Shown here in pieces: positions 1 through 7,481 of a stretch of 7,729 nt of DNA (positions within the stretch are counted from its first letter, which is position 1; every line of letters begins with the position of its first letter). The notes beneath the pieces were generated by a model. That model saw nothing but the letters and a program-made list of their open reading frames with translations. It was not told the origin of the DNA and ran no database searches. Source of the DNA: an uncultured Treponema sp. (GTDB lineage: Bacteria > Spirochaetota > Spirochaetia > Treponematales > Treponemataceae); the NCBI GenBank assembly GCA_946538795.1, contig CAMNGY010000054.1, forward strand, positions 1-7,729. Reading direction: 5' to 3'. The position numbers were made by a program, and so were the translations under genes.

Positions 1-634
1 CGGCCTTGCAGTTCTTCTTGCCCCACTCCGGTATGAGCCTTTGCGGGTCGCGGCTGGTCAGGAGTTTGGCTAAAAGACCTTCGGCCTGGGCGAAGGCCTG
101 CGAGAGGATTATCCGCTCATCCTGGGTGAACTGCCCGAGCACGTAGTCCGCGACGTTGCCGTCCTTTGGCTTTCCCACGCCGAATCTCAGCCGCCAGAAG
201 TCCGCCGTGCCGAGGGTCGCTTTCGCCGAGCGCAGGCCGTTGTGCCCGCCGAGGCCTCCCGCCCACTTCAGGCTGACCATGCCGGGCTGCAGCTCTATCT
301 CGTCGTGCACGATCAGGATGTCCTCCGGCGGAACCTTGAAGAAGCGGGCCGCCTCTCCTATCGCCTCGCCTGACAGGTTCATGTAGGTCAGCGGCTTCAT
401 GAAATAGAGCTTCTTCGGTGCGGACGCGGCGGCGGAGGCGGGGATGTTCGTCCCTTCCGGGAGCCAGCTGACGAACTGTTCCCAGTCCACTGAGCAGAAA
501 TCGCTTTTGTACTTGTTGGCCCATGAGAAGCAGGACGAGTAGGGCAGGCTCTCCTCAAAGAGCCAGGCCGCGTTGTGCCGGGTATTCGCGTATTCCGGCC
601 CGTAGTTGCCCAAAAACGCCACAAGCTGTATCAT
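1..634 (-). CDS. pth: Peptidyl-tRNA hydrolase, 3' end cut by the window edge
   Basis: Cytosolic enzyme that hydrolyses the ester bond of peptidyl-tRNAs released from stalled ribosomes, recycling tRNA. The frame is open from ATG at 634 to the window edge, giving 211 residues with no stop. Conserved Pth motifs are easy to read: N10 and H20 (catalytic His) within GNYGPEYANTRHN, KPLTYMN with N86, HDE with D111, and GGHNG with N132. From the first of these after H20 onward, the positions are those of E. coli Pth (N68, D93, N114) plus 18, so an extra segment of about 18 residues lies between roughly residues 35 and 78. The C-terminus (IPEWGKKNCKA) looks close to the natural end. The start is supported by a GGAGG seven bases upstream, and a TATAAT promoter precedes it. 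This is a core gene, so it probably marks host chromosome bordering the defence operon. Identification is secure; the exact end is not visible. Confidence 0.95.
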   Translation of the reverse strand, partial: MIQLVAFLGNYGPEYANTRHNAAWLFEESLPYSSCFSWANKYKSDFCSVDWEQFVSWLPEGTNIPASAAASAPKKLYFMKPLTYMNLSGEAIGEAARFFKVPPEDILIVHDEIELQPGMVSLKWAGGLGGHNGLRSAKATLGTADFWRLRFGVGKPKDGNVADYVLGQFTQDERIILSQAFAQAEGLLAKLLTSRDPQRLIPEWGKKNCKA

Positions 635-641
635 TGCAAAA

Positions 642-646
642 CCTCC
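642..646 (-). promoter_or_regulatory. Ribosome binding site of pth
   Basis: GGAGG on the minus strand, seven bases before the ATG at 634. It is the strongest Shine-Dalgarno match in the window and fixes the pth start. Confidence 0.8.
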
Positions 647-671
647 ATAGGAACTGCTTTGGAATTTCGGA

Positions 672-680
672 ATTATAACA
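672..680 (-). promoter_or_regulatory. Extended -10 promoter for pth
   Basis: The minus strand reads TGTTATAAT, a consensus TATAAT with a TGn extension. No good -35 hexamer is visible 16 to 18 bases upstream, as is common for extended -10 promoters. The predicted start near 665 gives a leader of about 30 nt containing the GGAGG site. The 111-base gap between jetD and pth therefore gives pth its own transcription. I see no convincing Rho-independent terminator for the jet operon in this gap, so read-through from jetD into pth is also possible. Confidence 0.6.
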
Positions 681-745
681 TAAGGCACGGAAAAAGCATA
701 GTGGGCCTGAGGCAGGGGCAGGGCGTATGAAATTCCGGGCCTGGA

Positions 746-1794
746 TCAGGGGCGTAGTGCCGCAGCCTGCATGGCAACTTCCGCCAGCGGAATCCGCTCC
801 TGCTCCAGGCGGTTCCTGACGCTGCCCCTGATTTTCCGGAAGAGGGCAAGCTCCCCTTCCGTGAGCTTTTCCGGGATGCGCCCTCCGTCAAGCGTCTTGC
901 CTTCCACGGCAAACCGGCTGTACCTGTCAAACAGCTCTTCGGTCATGCAGAAGGACTTCGTCCGGGGGAAGCAGGCCCTGAAGTCCGAGAGGATTAAAAG
1001 TCCGTGCTCGTCCAGGTCCCCGTAGTAAAGAAGCTCATAATCCGAAAGCCAGATGCAGCTTTTCAGCTGGGTGACGGTGAACCCGTGCCCCCAGATGCAG
1101 ATGGCGTTCTTCACGTCCGGGAACGTCAGGTAGACCATCTCGTTTTCCACGATGAAGACGCGCTCAAGATCTGAGAGAAGGCCGGACCGGGGGAGGCAGG
1201 CAAAGTCTGCGGCATCGACCGTCATCTCCGAGAGGGCAAGGCCGCCTGTCGACGGCAGCCTGCTTTTGTCCAGCGAGCGGAAGCGTATGCCAGCGGGCTT
1301 CTGCCTGAGCCCCAGGGCTTTCTCGAAGTCTCTGGCGGGCGGTGCGTCCTGTCCGGGCGCATCCTGTGCGAACAGCAGTCCCAGGATAAGCGCTTCGTTG
1401 TTTTCTATAAACTTGGTGTGCACGGGGAGGGGAATTTCCCTGATGTAGAGGCTGCTTCCCGGGTTTTTGGAGAACCAGCCCACACAAAGGCAGATGTTCT
1501 GCCAGAAGTCGCTCTCGTCTGAGCGGTCGGCTGTCAGTGCGGCTATGTTGCGGAGTGCCCAGGGGAAAAGCCCCTGCCCCGTTTGTTCTTGCTTTCGCGG
1601 ATGAGCGGTTCGAGTTCTTCCGCCCGCTTGAGCAGGTTGCCTGCCGTGCTGCCTTTGTCCGCCTTTATCTCAAGGGGAAAGAACGGCTCCCCGTCACTGC
1701 CTGCGTGGCATGCAAAAAAATCCGCGACCTTGTGCCTGAGGAAGTCCGTGAACTTTCGCTCCGCTTTCTGGCGGATCTGCGCCGGGGTAATCAC
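746..1794 (-). pseudogene. jetD: JetD, Wadjet Toprim nuclease subunit, interrupted by a frameshift
   Basis: JetD is the nuclease that cleaves circular DNA handed over by the JetABC motor. Reading starts at GTG 1794, which overlaps the jetC stop as GTGA and has GGGAG about 10 bases upstream. The first frame (DUF3322-like N-terminus) ends after 83 codons at TAG 1543-1545. The rest of the protein continues in the -1 frame: WALRNIAAL and DFWQNICLCVGW, then YIREIPLPVHTKFIE, typical of the family, and then the DUF2220/Toprim domain to TGA at 746. Joined by a one-base correction, the product is about 349 residues, somewhat shorter than I would expect for the family. Toprim acidic residues are kept: the Glu of VENE near residue 217 and GDLDEHG near 260-262. 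The C-terminus (RLEQERIP) is also present. The second frame has no upstream ATG and no ribosome site; its first usable start is an internal GTG at 1483. As written, the nuclease is broken; a sequencing indel is the main alternative. Confidence 0.9.
1558..1575 (-). other. Frameshift site in jetD
   Basis: The minus strand reads GGGGCTTTTCCCCTGGG, four homopolymer runs in a row. Frame one gives GFSP and then GHSAT followed by a stop. Adding one base here, for example a fifth C, gives GFSPWALRNIAAL and restores the whole family sequence. No codon pair in the original register fits the X XXY YYZ rule for -1 slippage. A one-base contraction in one of these runs, real or from sequencing, is the simplest explanation. 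The exact base cannot be fixed, because both frames are open through this short overlap. Confidence 0.8.
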
Positions 1795-4700
1795 GCCTGT
1801 TTTTTCTCCCGGTATTCCTGGATTGTCATGGAAAGCAGGCGGGAGTCATCGCTGCCCTTGTTCTCCGTCATGTGGACGGACGAGATGTAATCCTCCACTA
1901 TGTTTATCTTGTCCAGGGGTGTTATGACCATGACCTGCAAATCCAGCTGCTTGAAAAGCTTCATCGCGTATTCGGAGTTCGTGGAATCGCTCTTGCTGAA
2001 TGCCTCGTCGATTATGACGAAGCGGAAGGACCTTTTGCTGTCCTCGCTTATACCGAACTGGTATGAGATGGCGGAGGCAAGGATAGTGTACGTGAGCTTT
2101 GCCTTCTCACCGCCGGAAAGGCTCGCGCTGTCCGGGTAATACTGCTTCTGCGTGTTGTCCTGCACATAGTTCTCGCTTGCCGCGAACGTATACCAGTTGC
2201 GTATGTCAAGCACATGGCTCCGGACGTTCTCGTTTTGCTTCATGGATTCCAGGAATGATTTTATCCTGCTGAAAAGCTGCTCCTCGTACTCATAGTCCTG
2301 CATCTGGATTCTTGCCGCATCGGGGATGGCTGCGCGGAGCTTGCGGTTGAACTCATCTATGCGGGGGTCTTTTGCCCGGTCGCACTTGAGCGAAAGATAT
2401 GTGTCCGGGTTCCGCTGGTAGGTGATGGCGCGGAGGTTCTGGTTCAGGTACTGCACGGCGTTCTCTATGTCTTCCCTCGCATTGCCTATGAACTGGTTGA
2501 AGTTGATTATGTCGTCCCTGACCGAGTTGTGGAGGAATTCGTGGAACTGCCTCCGGTACCTGGGAAGGTCGTCCTTCAGGAGCTTGTCATAGAAGTTCTG
2601 GTAGTCGGGAAGGAATTCCTTGCTCGTGCCCATATCGGAGAACTCTCCCGCCCAGTCACCGAACTGCTCGCGGAGATGCGCGTTGGGGCTTTTTACATCG
2701 TTCATCGCTGCCCGCAATGCCGTCGTGAATCCGTTTATGCTGCGCTGTGCGGTATCCATCTTGCCGTTCAGCTCCCTCTGCATCTTGCCGCCCGCATCAT
2801 CCGCGTCCTGCATCGTGGCGGCCTTGGTCAGGCGGGGGTATTCGCCGCACAGGGATTCGACGGCCCTTGCGGCAGTCTGCTCAAAGTCCGGGAGTGCCAG
2901 GAATGCCTGCCATGTCCTCTCGTGCTGGGAAAGGGAGCTTTGCGCTGTGGAAAGCTGGTTCTCGAATTTCCCCAGCGTCTTTATGACCTGCTCCTTCTCG
3001 GAGTCGGCAAGGCGTTTTTCTTCTTTCTTCTGGTCAAGCATTTCCTGCTTCTGCCTGATGTCCTTTGACGCGGCAAGCTTCCGCCTCTCGTCGGAAAGCG
3101 TGTCAATCGTCCTTGCGACGGATGCGAAGTCCAGTTTGTCCCAGCTGTCAAGCTCCTGCAGCGATTGGACTGCGAAAAGCTTTTTCTCCATGGCATCCTG
3201 TGATGACTGGAGTTTTTGCAGGCTGCCTTTAAGCTCCCTGTCTTTTCCCTCAAGCTCATCCAGCTGACGGCTCAGGGCCATTTTCTTCTGCGTGTTGTCC
3301 CAGCCCAAAACAAATTCCGCCCTGCCGCCCGGATGCCGGTCGTCCTTTTCGTGGCGGATTCCATTTTTGATGAGGCCGCTGGAGGAGAGTGCCTTGTCCG
3401 CTCTGGCAATTTCCTGCGTGTCGTCCGTGCAGCGGTAATCGAACCTCTCTGCCAGGCAGGCTTCCAGCCACGTGGCGAGCGCGTGATCCTGCCTGACCTG
3501 GATTTTTCCGGGAACGCTGTCCGTGTCAGGAACATCATACCCTTCCAGGGCAGGGCGGGAATTTCCTGAAGTCCTCAGGTATACGACCCTGCCTTTCATG
3601 TCGTGGTCCTTCACGTAGTTTGTCGTCCGCTTGTACAGGCGTTCCGGGACCAGAATCGTGAGCGCGAAATTATGCAGGAGCTTCTCTATTGCGGCGTTCC
3701 ATTTTTCTTCCCCCCGCTTTATCTGCAGAAGCTCTCCGGCAAAAGGCAGCTCGCTTTCCTCTTCCCCCAGTGACTTGCAGATTTCGCTCCTGATGCGGAC
3801 GTTCTTTTCCGGGATGTTGGAATTCCTCTTGCCAAGAGATGCAAGCTCTTCGGTGACATCCTGCAGGAGAGCCGCATTCTGCGCTAGGTCAACCGAGGCC
3901 TGCGTTTTCTTTTGATCAAGCACGTCTTTTTCTTTTTGAAGCTCTCCGGCCATCCCGGCTATAAGGGCCTGGTTCTTCTCAAACTGCTTCCGGGTGGAAG
4001 GAATCTCAATGCCAAGCAGGGAGGCCTTCTCACCGTAGCGGGAGGCTTCCGCCTTGCGCCGCTCCTTCTCGCCTTCCAGGTTCCGCATCTTGCTTTCTAT
4101 CTCCGAAATCCGGCGGGCGGAGGCCGTGTTGTCTATGTCAGCCTGCAGGCTCCGTATCGCGCTTTCCAGCGCCTGTGACTCCGAGGCTTTCTGCGTCTTT
4201 GTCTCTTCCTGCGCCTTTATTTCCCTTTCAAGTTCTTCTATCTGTTCGTGCAAGAGGCTGATGCCGCGCTCCGTCCTCCATACGGGCACCGCGTCGATCA
4301 AGCTCTTGAGCCTGTCTTTCTCTTCCGTTGCGTCCTGAAGCTTCCTGCCTGTCTGTATCACGGGTTCCAGGAGCTCCAGCTGCTTCTGCGTCTTTAGGAT
4401 TGTCCGCTCGCTTTGCAGCAGGTTCTCGTAGTTGCGCTCAAGCTTCTGGAATTCCGTGTCCGCGTCGGCTTTCTCAAGCATGTTCTCGCGGATGAATTCC
4501 GTCAGGTTCCCCAGGACTTTGAGGCCGACGATCTGGGAAAAAAGCTTGAGGGCCTTGTCAGACCTGAAGCCCATCCGCTCGATGAAGAAGGATTTGTATT
4601 TTTCGAACGAATCGTAAAAGACCGTCCCCGCGCCGCTTGCAAGGAGTTTCTTCCATTTGCCGGCCCGGTCAAACTTCATGCCCCGGGATGCAAGAAGGCT

Positions 4701-5183
4701 CGTCATGTCCTCCACGGAAAGCCGTGACTCGGTGATTGCGAAAACCCGCTGCAGCTCCGTGCCGGTGAAGTAGCGGACTTGCAGAAGTGTCAGGGTGCGC
4801 CGGGTGGACTGGTCGTAGAAGCAGCCGTTCAGGATGGAAAACACGTCTTCTTTCTCGCGGAGGTACTTGGTGCTGCCGCCCAGGGAGTCCGAGGCCTGTA
4901 TGTTTCCGTATGCCCCGAGCACGTATGACTCCTCGCTCCTGTCCTTCTTTCTTGTTGATCCGGACGACTGGTTGTAGAACCGTAAGCCGGACGGGACGAG
5001 CAGGGTTGTGAGCGCGTCCACGAGCGTCGTCTTTCCGGAGCCGTTCTCGCCCGTGAGCAGGGTGGACCTGCTGTCCGCGCGGAGCGTGTATACCTGTTTG
5101 TCAAAGAGTCCCCAGTTGAGTATCTGGAAGAATTCCAGGTGAAAGCCTTCCTTCATCTCGCTCTCAAAAAGTTCGTATGGCAT
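1791..5183 (-). CDS. jetC: JetC, SMC-like ATPase of the Wadjet complex (MksB/EptC)
   Basis: This is the motor subunit of the condensin-like JetABC complex; in characterised systems it extrudes plasmid DNA by ATP hydrolysis. The product is 1130 residues. Walker A GENGSGKTT lies at 45-53, preceded by the QILNWGLFD motif usual at the N-terminus of this family. A long Glu/Lys/Gln-rich coiled coil runs from about 235 to 460. A globular hinge-like part follows at about 475-630, then a returning coiled coil. The ABC signature LSGGEKAKLT begins near 1022, and Walker B RFVIIDEAFSKSD has its Asp-Glu near 1059-1060. All ATPase motifs are intact. I chose ATG 5183 over an in-frame TTG at 5225: the ATG has AGAGGA nine bases upstream, while the TTG has no ribosome site and would overlap jetB by 29 bases. 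The stop overlaps the jetD GTG. Sequence composition is more AT-rich than in the flanking genes. Confidence 0.95.
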   Translation of the reverse strand: MPYELFESEMKEGFHLEFFQILNWGLFDKQVYTLRADSRSTLLTGENGSGKTTLVDALTTLLVPSGLRFYNQSSGSTRKKDRSEESYVLGAYGNIQASDSLGGSTKYLREKEDVFSILNGCFYDQSTRRTLTLLQVRYFTGTELQRVFAITESRLSVEDMTSLLASRGMKFDRAGKWKKLLASGAGTVFYDSFEKYKSFFIERMGFRSDKALKLFSQIVGLKVLGNLTEFIRENMLEKADADTEFQKLERNYENLLQSERTILKTQKQLELLEPVIQTGRKLQDATEEKDRLKSLIDAVPVWRTERGISLLHEQIEELEREIKAQEETKTQKASESQALESAIRSLQADIDNTASARRISEIESKMRNLEGEKERRKAEASRYGEKASLLGIEIPSTRKQFEKNQALIAGMAGELQKEKDVLDQKKTQASVDLAQNAALLQDVTEELASLGKRNSNIPEKNVRIRSEICKSLGEEESELPFAGELLQIKRGEEKWNAAIEKLLHNFALTILVPERLYKRTTNYVKDHDMKGRVVYLRTSGNSRPALEGYDVPDTDSVPGKIQVRQDHALATWLEACLAERFDYRCTDDTQEIARADKALSSSGLIKNGIRHEKDDRHPGGRAEFVLGWDNTQKKMALSRQLDELEGKDRELKGSLQKLQSSQDAMEKKLFAVQSLQELDSWDKLDFASVARTIDTLSDERRKLAASKDIRQKQEMLDQKKEEKRLADSEKEQVIKTLGKFENQLSTAQSSLSQHERTWQAFLALPDFEQTAARAVESLCGEYPRLTKAATMQDADDAGGKMQRELNGKMDTAQRSINGFTTALRAAMNDVKSPNAHLREQFGDWAGEFSDMGTSKEFLPDYQNFYDKLLKDDLPRYRRQFHEFLHNSVRDDIINFNQFIGNAREDIENAVQYLNQNLRAITYQRNPDTYLSLKCDRAKDPRIDEFNRKLRAAIPDAARIQMQDYEYEEQLFSRIKSFLESMKQNENVRSHVLDIRNWYTFAASENYVQDNTQKQYYPDSASLSGGEKAKLTYTILASAISYQFGISEDSKRSFRFVIIDEAFSKSDSTNSEYAMKLFKQLDLQVMVITPLDKINIVEDYISSVHMTENKGSDDSRLLSMTIQEYREKKQA

Positions 5184-5192
5184 TTTCCCTGT

Positions 5193-5198
5193 TCCTCT
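5193..5198 (-). promoter_or_regulatory. Ribosome binding site of jetC
   Basis: AGAGGA on the minus strand, overlapping the jetB TAG stop and nine bases before the ATG at 5183. It decides the jetC start in favour of this ATG and suggests translational coupling with jetB. Confidence 0.65.
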
Positions 5199-5823
5199 AT
5201 TCCCGTCCGCCGTTTTCCTTGCCAAGAATCTTGCTCAGCTTGTCCCTGAATTCAGTGATGAACTCCGCGTTTATCTTGGCCTTGATTATCCTGCGCACCT
5301 CGAACGTGCGGTCGAATGAGCTTGTGCTTTCTATTTCCCTGATGAACGAAAGCGCGCAAAGCTTGTTCAGGGATTCGTCCAGTTTACGGAGGCTCTTGGC
5401 CTGGTCTTTCTTTTCCGGGAAGAAGCTGCTCATCCGCTCTTCGATTTCACTTCTGGAAAGCAGCAGGTTCTCGGACTGGTCCTGCGAGCTGTCAAACTGG
5501 TCAAGCGCTTCTCGGAAGAGGACGCAGAGGAGGGAATCCTGCATGGTGAGCTGCTGTTCCTGTATGAGCCTGGGGAGCGGCTCTTCTTCCTCCCCCATCT
5601 CGCGCTGCTCCAGAAAGGCATACCCGTCAGCCGCATCGACAAAGACGTGCAGGCCGATTGTCCAGAAATAACGGTCTATCTCTGACTGCCATGCCTGCAG
5701 GGTCGCCCATGCCGGATCCGCGTTGTTCGTCCGGTAAACCGGCCCCTGCAAAAGCTTGATGCACACTGCGGCCCACACGGGGGCCTTGCCGTAATTCTGT
5801 CCGGGCGCATCCGCATAACTCAT
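5197..5823 (-). CDS. jetB: JetB, KITE-type subunit of the Wadjet complex (MksE/EptB, DUF4194-like)
   Basis: Small accessory subunit that binds the JetA kleisin and helps form the SMC motor; cytosolic, with no signal peptide or membrane segment. The 208-residue product fits the family size. Family features are visible: an N-terminal block with LLQGPVY (25-31); WQSEIDRYFWTIGLHVFVDAADGYAFL-like sequence at 45-71; the LPRLI...LT...LLCVLFREAL segment at 83-107, characteristic of DUF4194; and a C-terminal winged-helix-like part ending in FEVRRIIKAKINAEF (174-188). The ATG overlaps the jetA stop as ATGA, with a GAGGA about 10 bases upstream. The stop lies 13 bases before the jetC ATG. Assignment rests on motif pattern, size and position between DUF3375 and SMC genes, which together make it firm. 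Confidence 0.88.
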   Translation of the reverse strand: MSYADAPGQNYGKAPVWAAVCIKLLQGPVYRTNNADPAWATLQAWQSEIDRYFWTIGLHVFVDAADGYAFLEQREMGEEEEPLPRLIQEQQLTMQDSLLCVLFREALDQFDSSQDQSENLLLSRSEIEERMSSFFPEKKDQAKSLRKLDESLNKLCALSFIREIESTSSFDRTFEVRRIIKAKINAEFITEFRDKLSKILGKENGGRE

Positions 5824-7361
5824 GAGAACACCATCCTCGGGGCTGTCACCGCCATTGTCCGTCCGTCCTTGCTGAACACAAGCTCGTCTGTTTTTTTCCT
5901 GTCAACAAGGATGTTCTTCTCTTTGTTTGCTATGCCGTACCATGCGACAAGCTCGGAAAGCCCCTTTTGCGGCGGGAACAGCTCCAGCAAGTCCCGGAGC
6001 GTGAACTGGGACTTTCCCGTCCTTCTCTTGTATTCCTGTATATGGGAATACAGTTCCTTCTCGTCGATGTAGAACTGGGAGAAAAGCTCCGCCATCGCAG
6101 ATGCGTCCGGGGCTGCACCGTCGAATGCCTGTATCTCGTTGAATTCCCTGTCGTATTCGGGGTATACGGGCTTGCGTGCCTGGGGGAAGAAAAGCTCCGC
6201 CCGCGTCTGCACGCTCATGCACTCATCGTCCGGACTCCTGCCTTGTGCGGCCGCGTTCTGCGCGTATTCGGCCATAAGGCTTTTGACTTCTGCCGTGAGG
6301 GATTTTATCTGAATCCGCTCCACGGCATTCTCCTGCCTGAGAATCCTGTTGAGCCTTTCCGTGAGCGTGCGGTTCTGTTCTATGATCTTCTGGCCGGATT
6401 CGTACAGGCTGCGCTTGAGGCGGAGGAGAAATTCGTCCGCGTCCGTGGGAACCACCTTTATGATTTCGCGTGCGAGGCTTGCAATCTCGTTGTCGTTGTC
6501 CTGGGCGATGAAACTCCAGAACGAGGAGAACGACTGCCCCTGCGCGGACTCCCGCATTTTGGCATCGGTGTCAAGGGTGTAGCCCAGGATGCTGCCTTTT
6601 GTCGCTTCCATCGTGCTCTGCTTCCTGTAAATTTCCTGCAGGATGGTCCTGAAGTTTTCTTCCACCTGGCGGAACTCACCCAGAAGGCTCCGCGAGCCGC
6701 GTACGATTTCCTCTATGCGTTCCTGCACCTGCACGTCGGTGAAAGTCCTGACGACTCCTGTCTCCTGTATCTGCTGTATCTCGTCGTCGATCTGCCTGCG
6801 CTGTTTTTTCAGCGCGGCAATGCGTGTTTCCGGGTCTTCGTTTATGTTCTGGTAGAGCTCCCGCAGCTGGAAGAGGATTGTCCTGAACCGTGACTCGGTC
6901 CCGACGAATTTCTTTGGCTTCAGTTCGTCCAGAAAGGTGAACAGCCGCTCCAGGCTGGGTGTCAGCTCCAGCACGGGGATGTTCTGCTTGTTGTAATAGC
7001 GGCGGAGGGATTCTTTTTGATCCGAGCACCAGAGGCTTATGTATTTCCTTGCCCTTGCCTGAAAGTCGGCATTCTCCTTTAGCTCGGAAAGCTTCGCGTC
7101 AGGTCCGTCCGCTTCCCCAAGCTCTTCTTCAAGGCTGCTTCTGGCATCTGCATTTTCCTTGAGGTATGAGGCAAGGCTTGTCTCCAGGTCATCTGACGGG
7201 ATGGTCGCGAGGTTCCGGCTGCGGAAGTGTCCGTGCAGGAAGGGAATCACGAAGAGGGAGGAATGCGAGCGCAGGAGCCTCATCGCGGGGTCGGAGCGCA
7301 GTACGCCTGAAACGTCCAGGCTGCGTGATTTCCCTGGGATCTCTCGTTCTTCCGTCTGCAT
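5820..7361 (-). CDS. jetA: JetA, kleisin-like subunit of the Wadjet complex (MksF/EptA, DUF3375-like)
   Basis: Kleisin subunit that bridges the JetC heads and recruits JetB. The 513-residue product shows the DUF3375 pattern: MRLLRSHSSLFVIPFLHGHF near 27-46, a tyrosine-rich Y..W...LRRYY region at 107-123, LTPSLERLFTFLDEL at 133-147, KFVGTESR at 151-158, EFRQVEENFR at 229-238 and SAQGQSFSSFW at 272-282. Heptad-rich helices lie around 180-250 and 310-360. DUF3375 as the first gene of a jet operon is the mark of type I Wadjet. The ATG at 7361 has no Shine-Dalgarno sequence, and a promoter-like element lies so close that the mRNA may be leaderless. A second ATG (M27 at 7283) starts nearer the conserved block but also lacks a ribosome site, so the true start could be there. 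Confidence 0.92.
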   Translation of the reverse strand: MQTEEREIPGKSRSLDVSGVLRSDPAMRLLRSHSSLFVIPFLHGHFRSRNLATIPSDDLETSLASYLKENADARSSLEEELGEADGPDAKLSELKENADFQARARKYISLWCSDQKESLRRYYNKQNIPVLELTPSLERLFTFLDELKPKKFVGTESRFRTILFQLRELYQNINEDPETRIAALKKQRRQIDDEIQQIQETGVVRTFTDVQVQERIEEIVRGSRSLLGEFRQVEENFRTILQEIYRKQSTMEATKGSILGYTLDTDAKMRESAQGQSFSSFWSFIAQDNDNEIASLAREIIKVVPTDADEFLLRLKRSLYESGQKIIEQNRTLTERLNRILRQENAVERIQIKSLTAEVKSLMAEYAQNAAAQGRSPDDECMSVQTRAELFFPQARKPVYPEYDREFNEIQAFDGAAPDASAMAELFSQFYIDEKELYSHIQEYKRRTGKSQFTLRDLLELFPPQKGLSELVAWYGIANKEKNILVDRKKTDELVFSKDGRTMAVTAPRMVFS

Positions 7362-7397
7362 GAGAGAATGCTAGCACAAAAAAAAACGCCTGTTCAA
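7361..7397 (-). promoter_or_regulatory. Candidate jet operon promoter with a T9 spacer run
   Basis: On the minus strand TTGAAC (7392-7397) is followed 18 bases later by TAGCAT (7368-7373), which is preceded by TGC and so forms an extended -10. The spacer holds nine consecutive T (7378-7386). Six bases separate TAGCAT from the jetA ATG, so transcription would begin at or next to the start codon. Both hexamers match four of six consensus positions. The only other reading I considered is that the T run is the tail of a terminator, but the hairpin before it would be only four base pairs (CGCC/GGCG). Confidence 0.45.
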
Positions 7398-7481
7398 TCC
7401 CGGCGGCAGCTTTTTGCGGGCTTGAGGTCGGCAGGGGTGTCCGGCGTCCGTCGAAGGGGCATTGCGTCTCCTGTTTTATTC

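Noticed and set aside
117..624. Minus-strand open frames of 135 and 75 codons in the pth region
   Set aside because: They are alternative frames of pth. The true pth frame runs off the window edge without a stop and carries all the conserved catalytic residues.
635..745. Terminator after jetD
   Set aside because: The direct repeat CAGGCCC and short stems such as GCC/GGC are present, but there is no stable hairpin followed directly by a T run.
1537..1927. Plus-strand open frames of 114 to 117 codons over the jetD start, which might be a small antitoxin-like gene
   Set aside because: They are antisense to jetD and the jetC 3' end, whose family sequence is unambiguous, and have no supporting ribosome site.
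2529..3267. Two overlapping plus-strand open frames (179 and 215 codons) inside jetC
   Set aside because: They are antisense to the JetC coiled coil and rich in Ser/Cys/Leu, as expected from the complement of Glu/Lys/Gln codons. No ribosome site or promoter was seen.
5967..6893. A 308-codon open frame on the plus strand, antisense to jetA
   Set aside because: It lies wholly within jetA, whose motifs are clear. The product has no recognisable domain and repeats LRL/FLY-type sequence expected from reading a coiled-coil gene backwards.
7387..7436. Rho-independent terminator formed by a hairpin before the T9 run upstream of jetA
   Set aside because: The best stems are only four pairs (CGCC/GGCG or CCCG/CGGG) with loops above ten bases, too weak to call a terminator. 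The promoter reading explains more.
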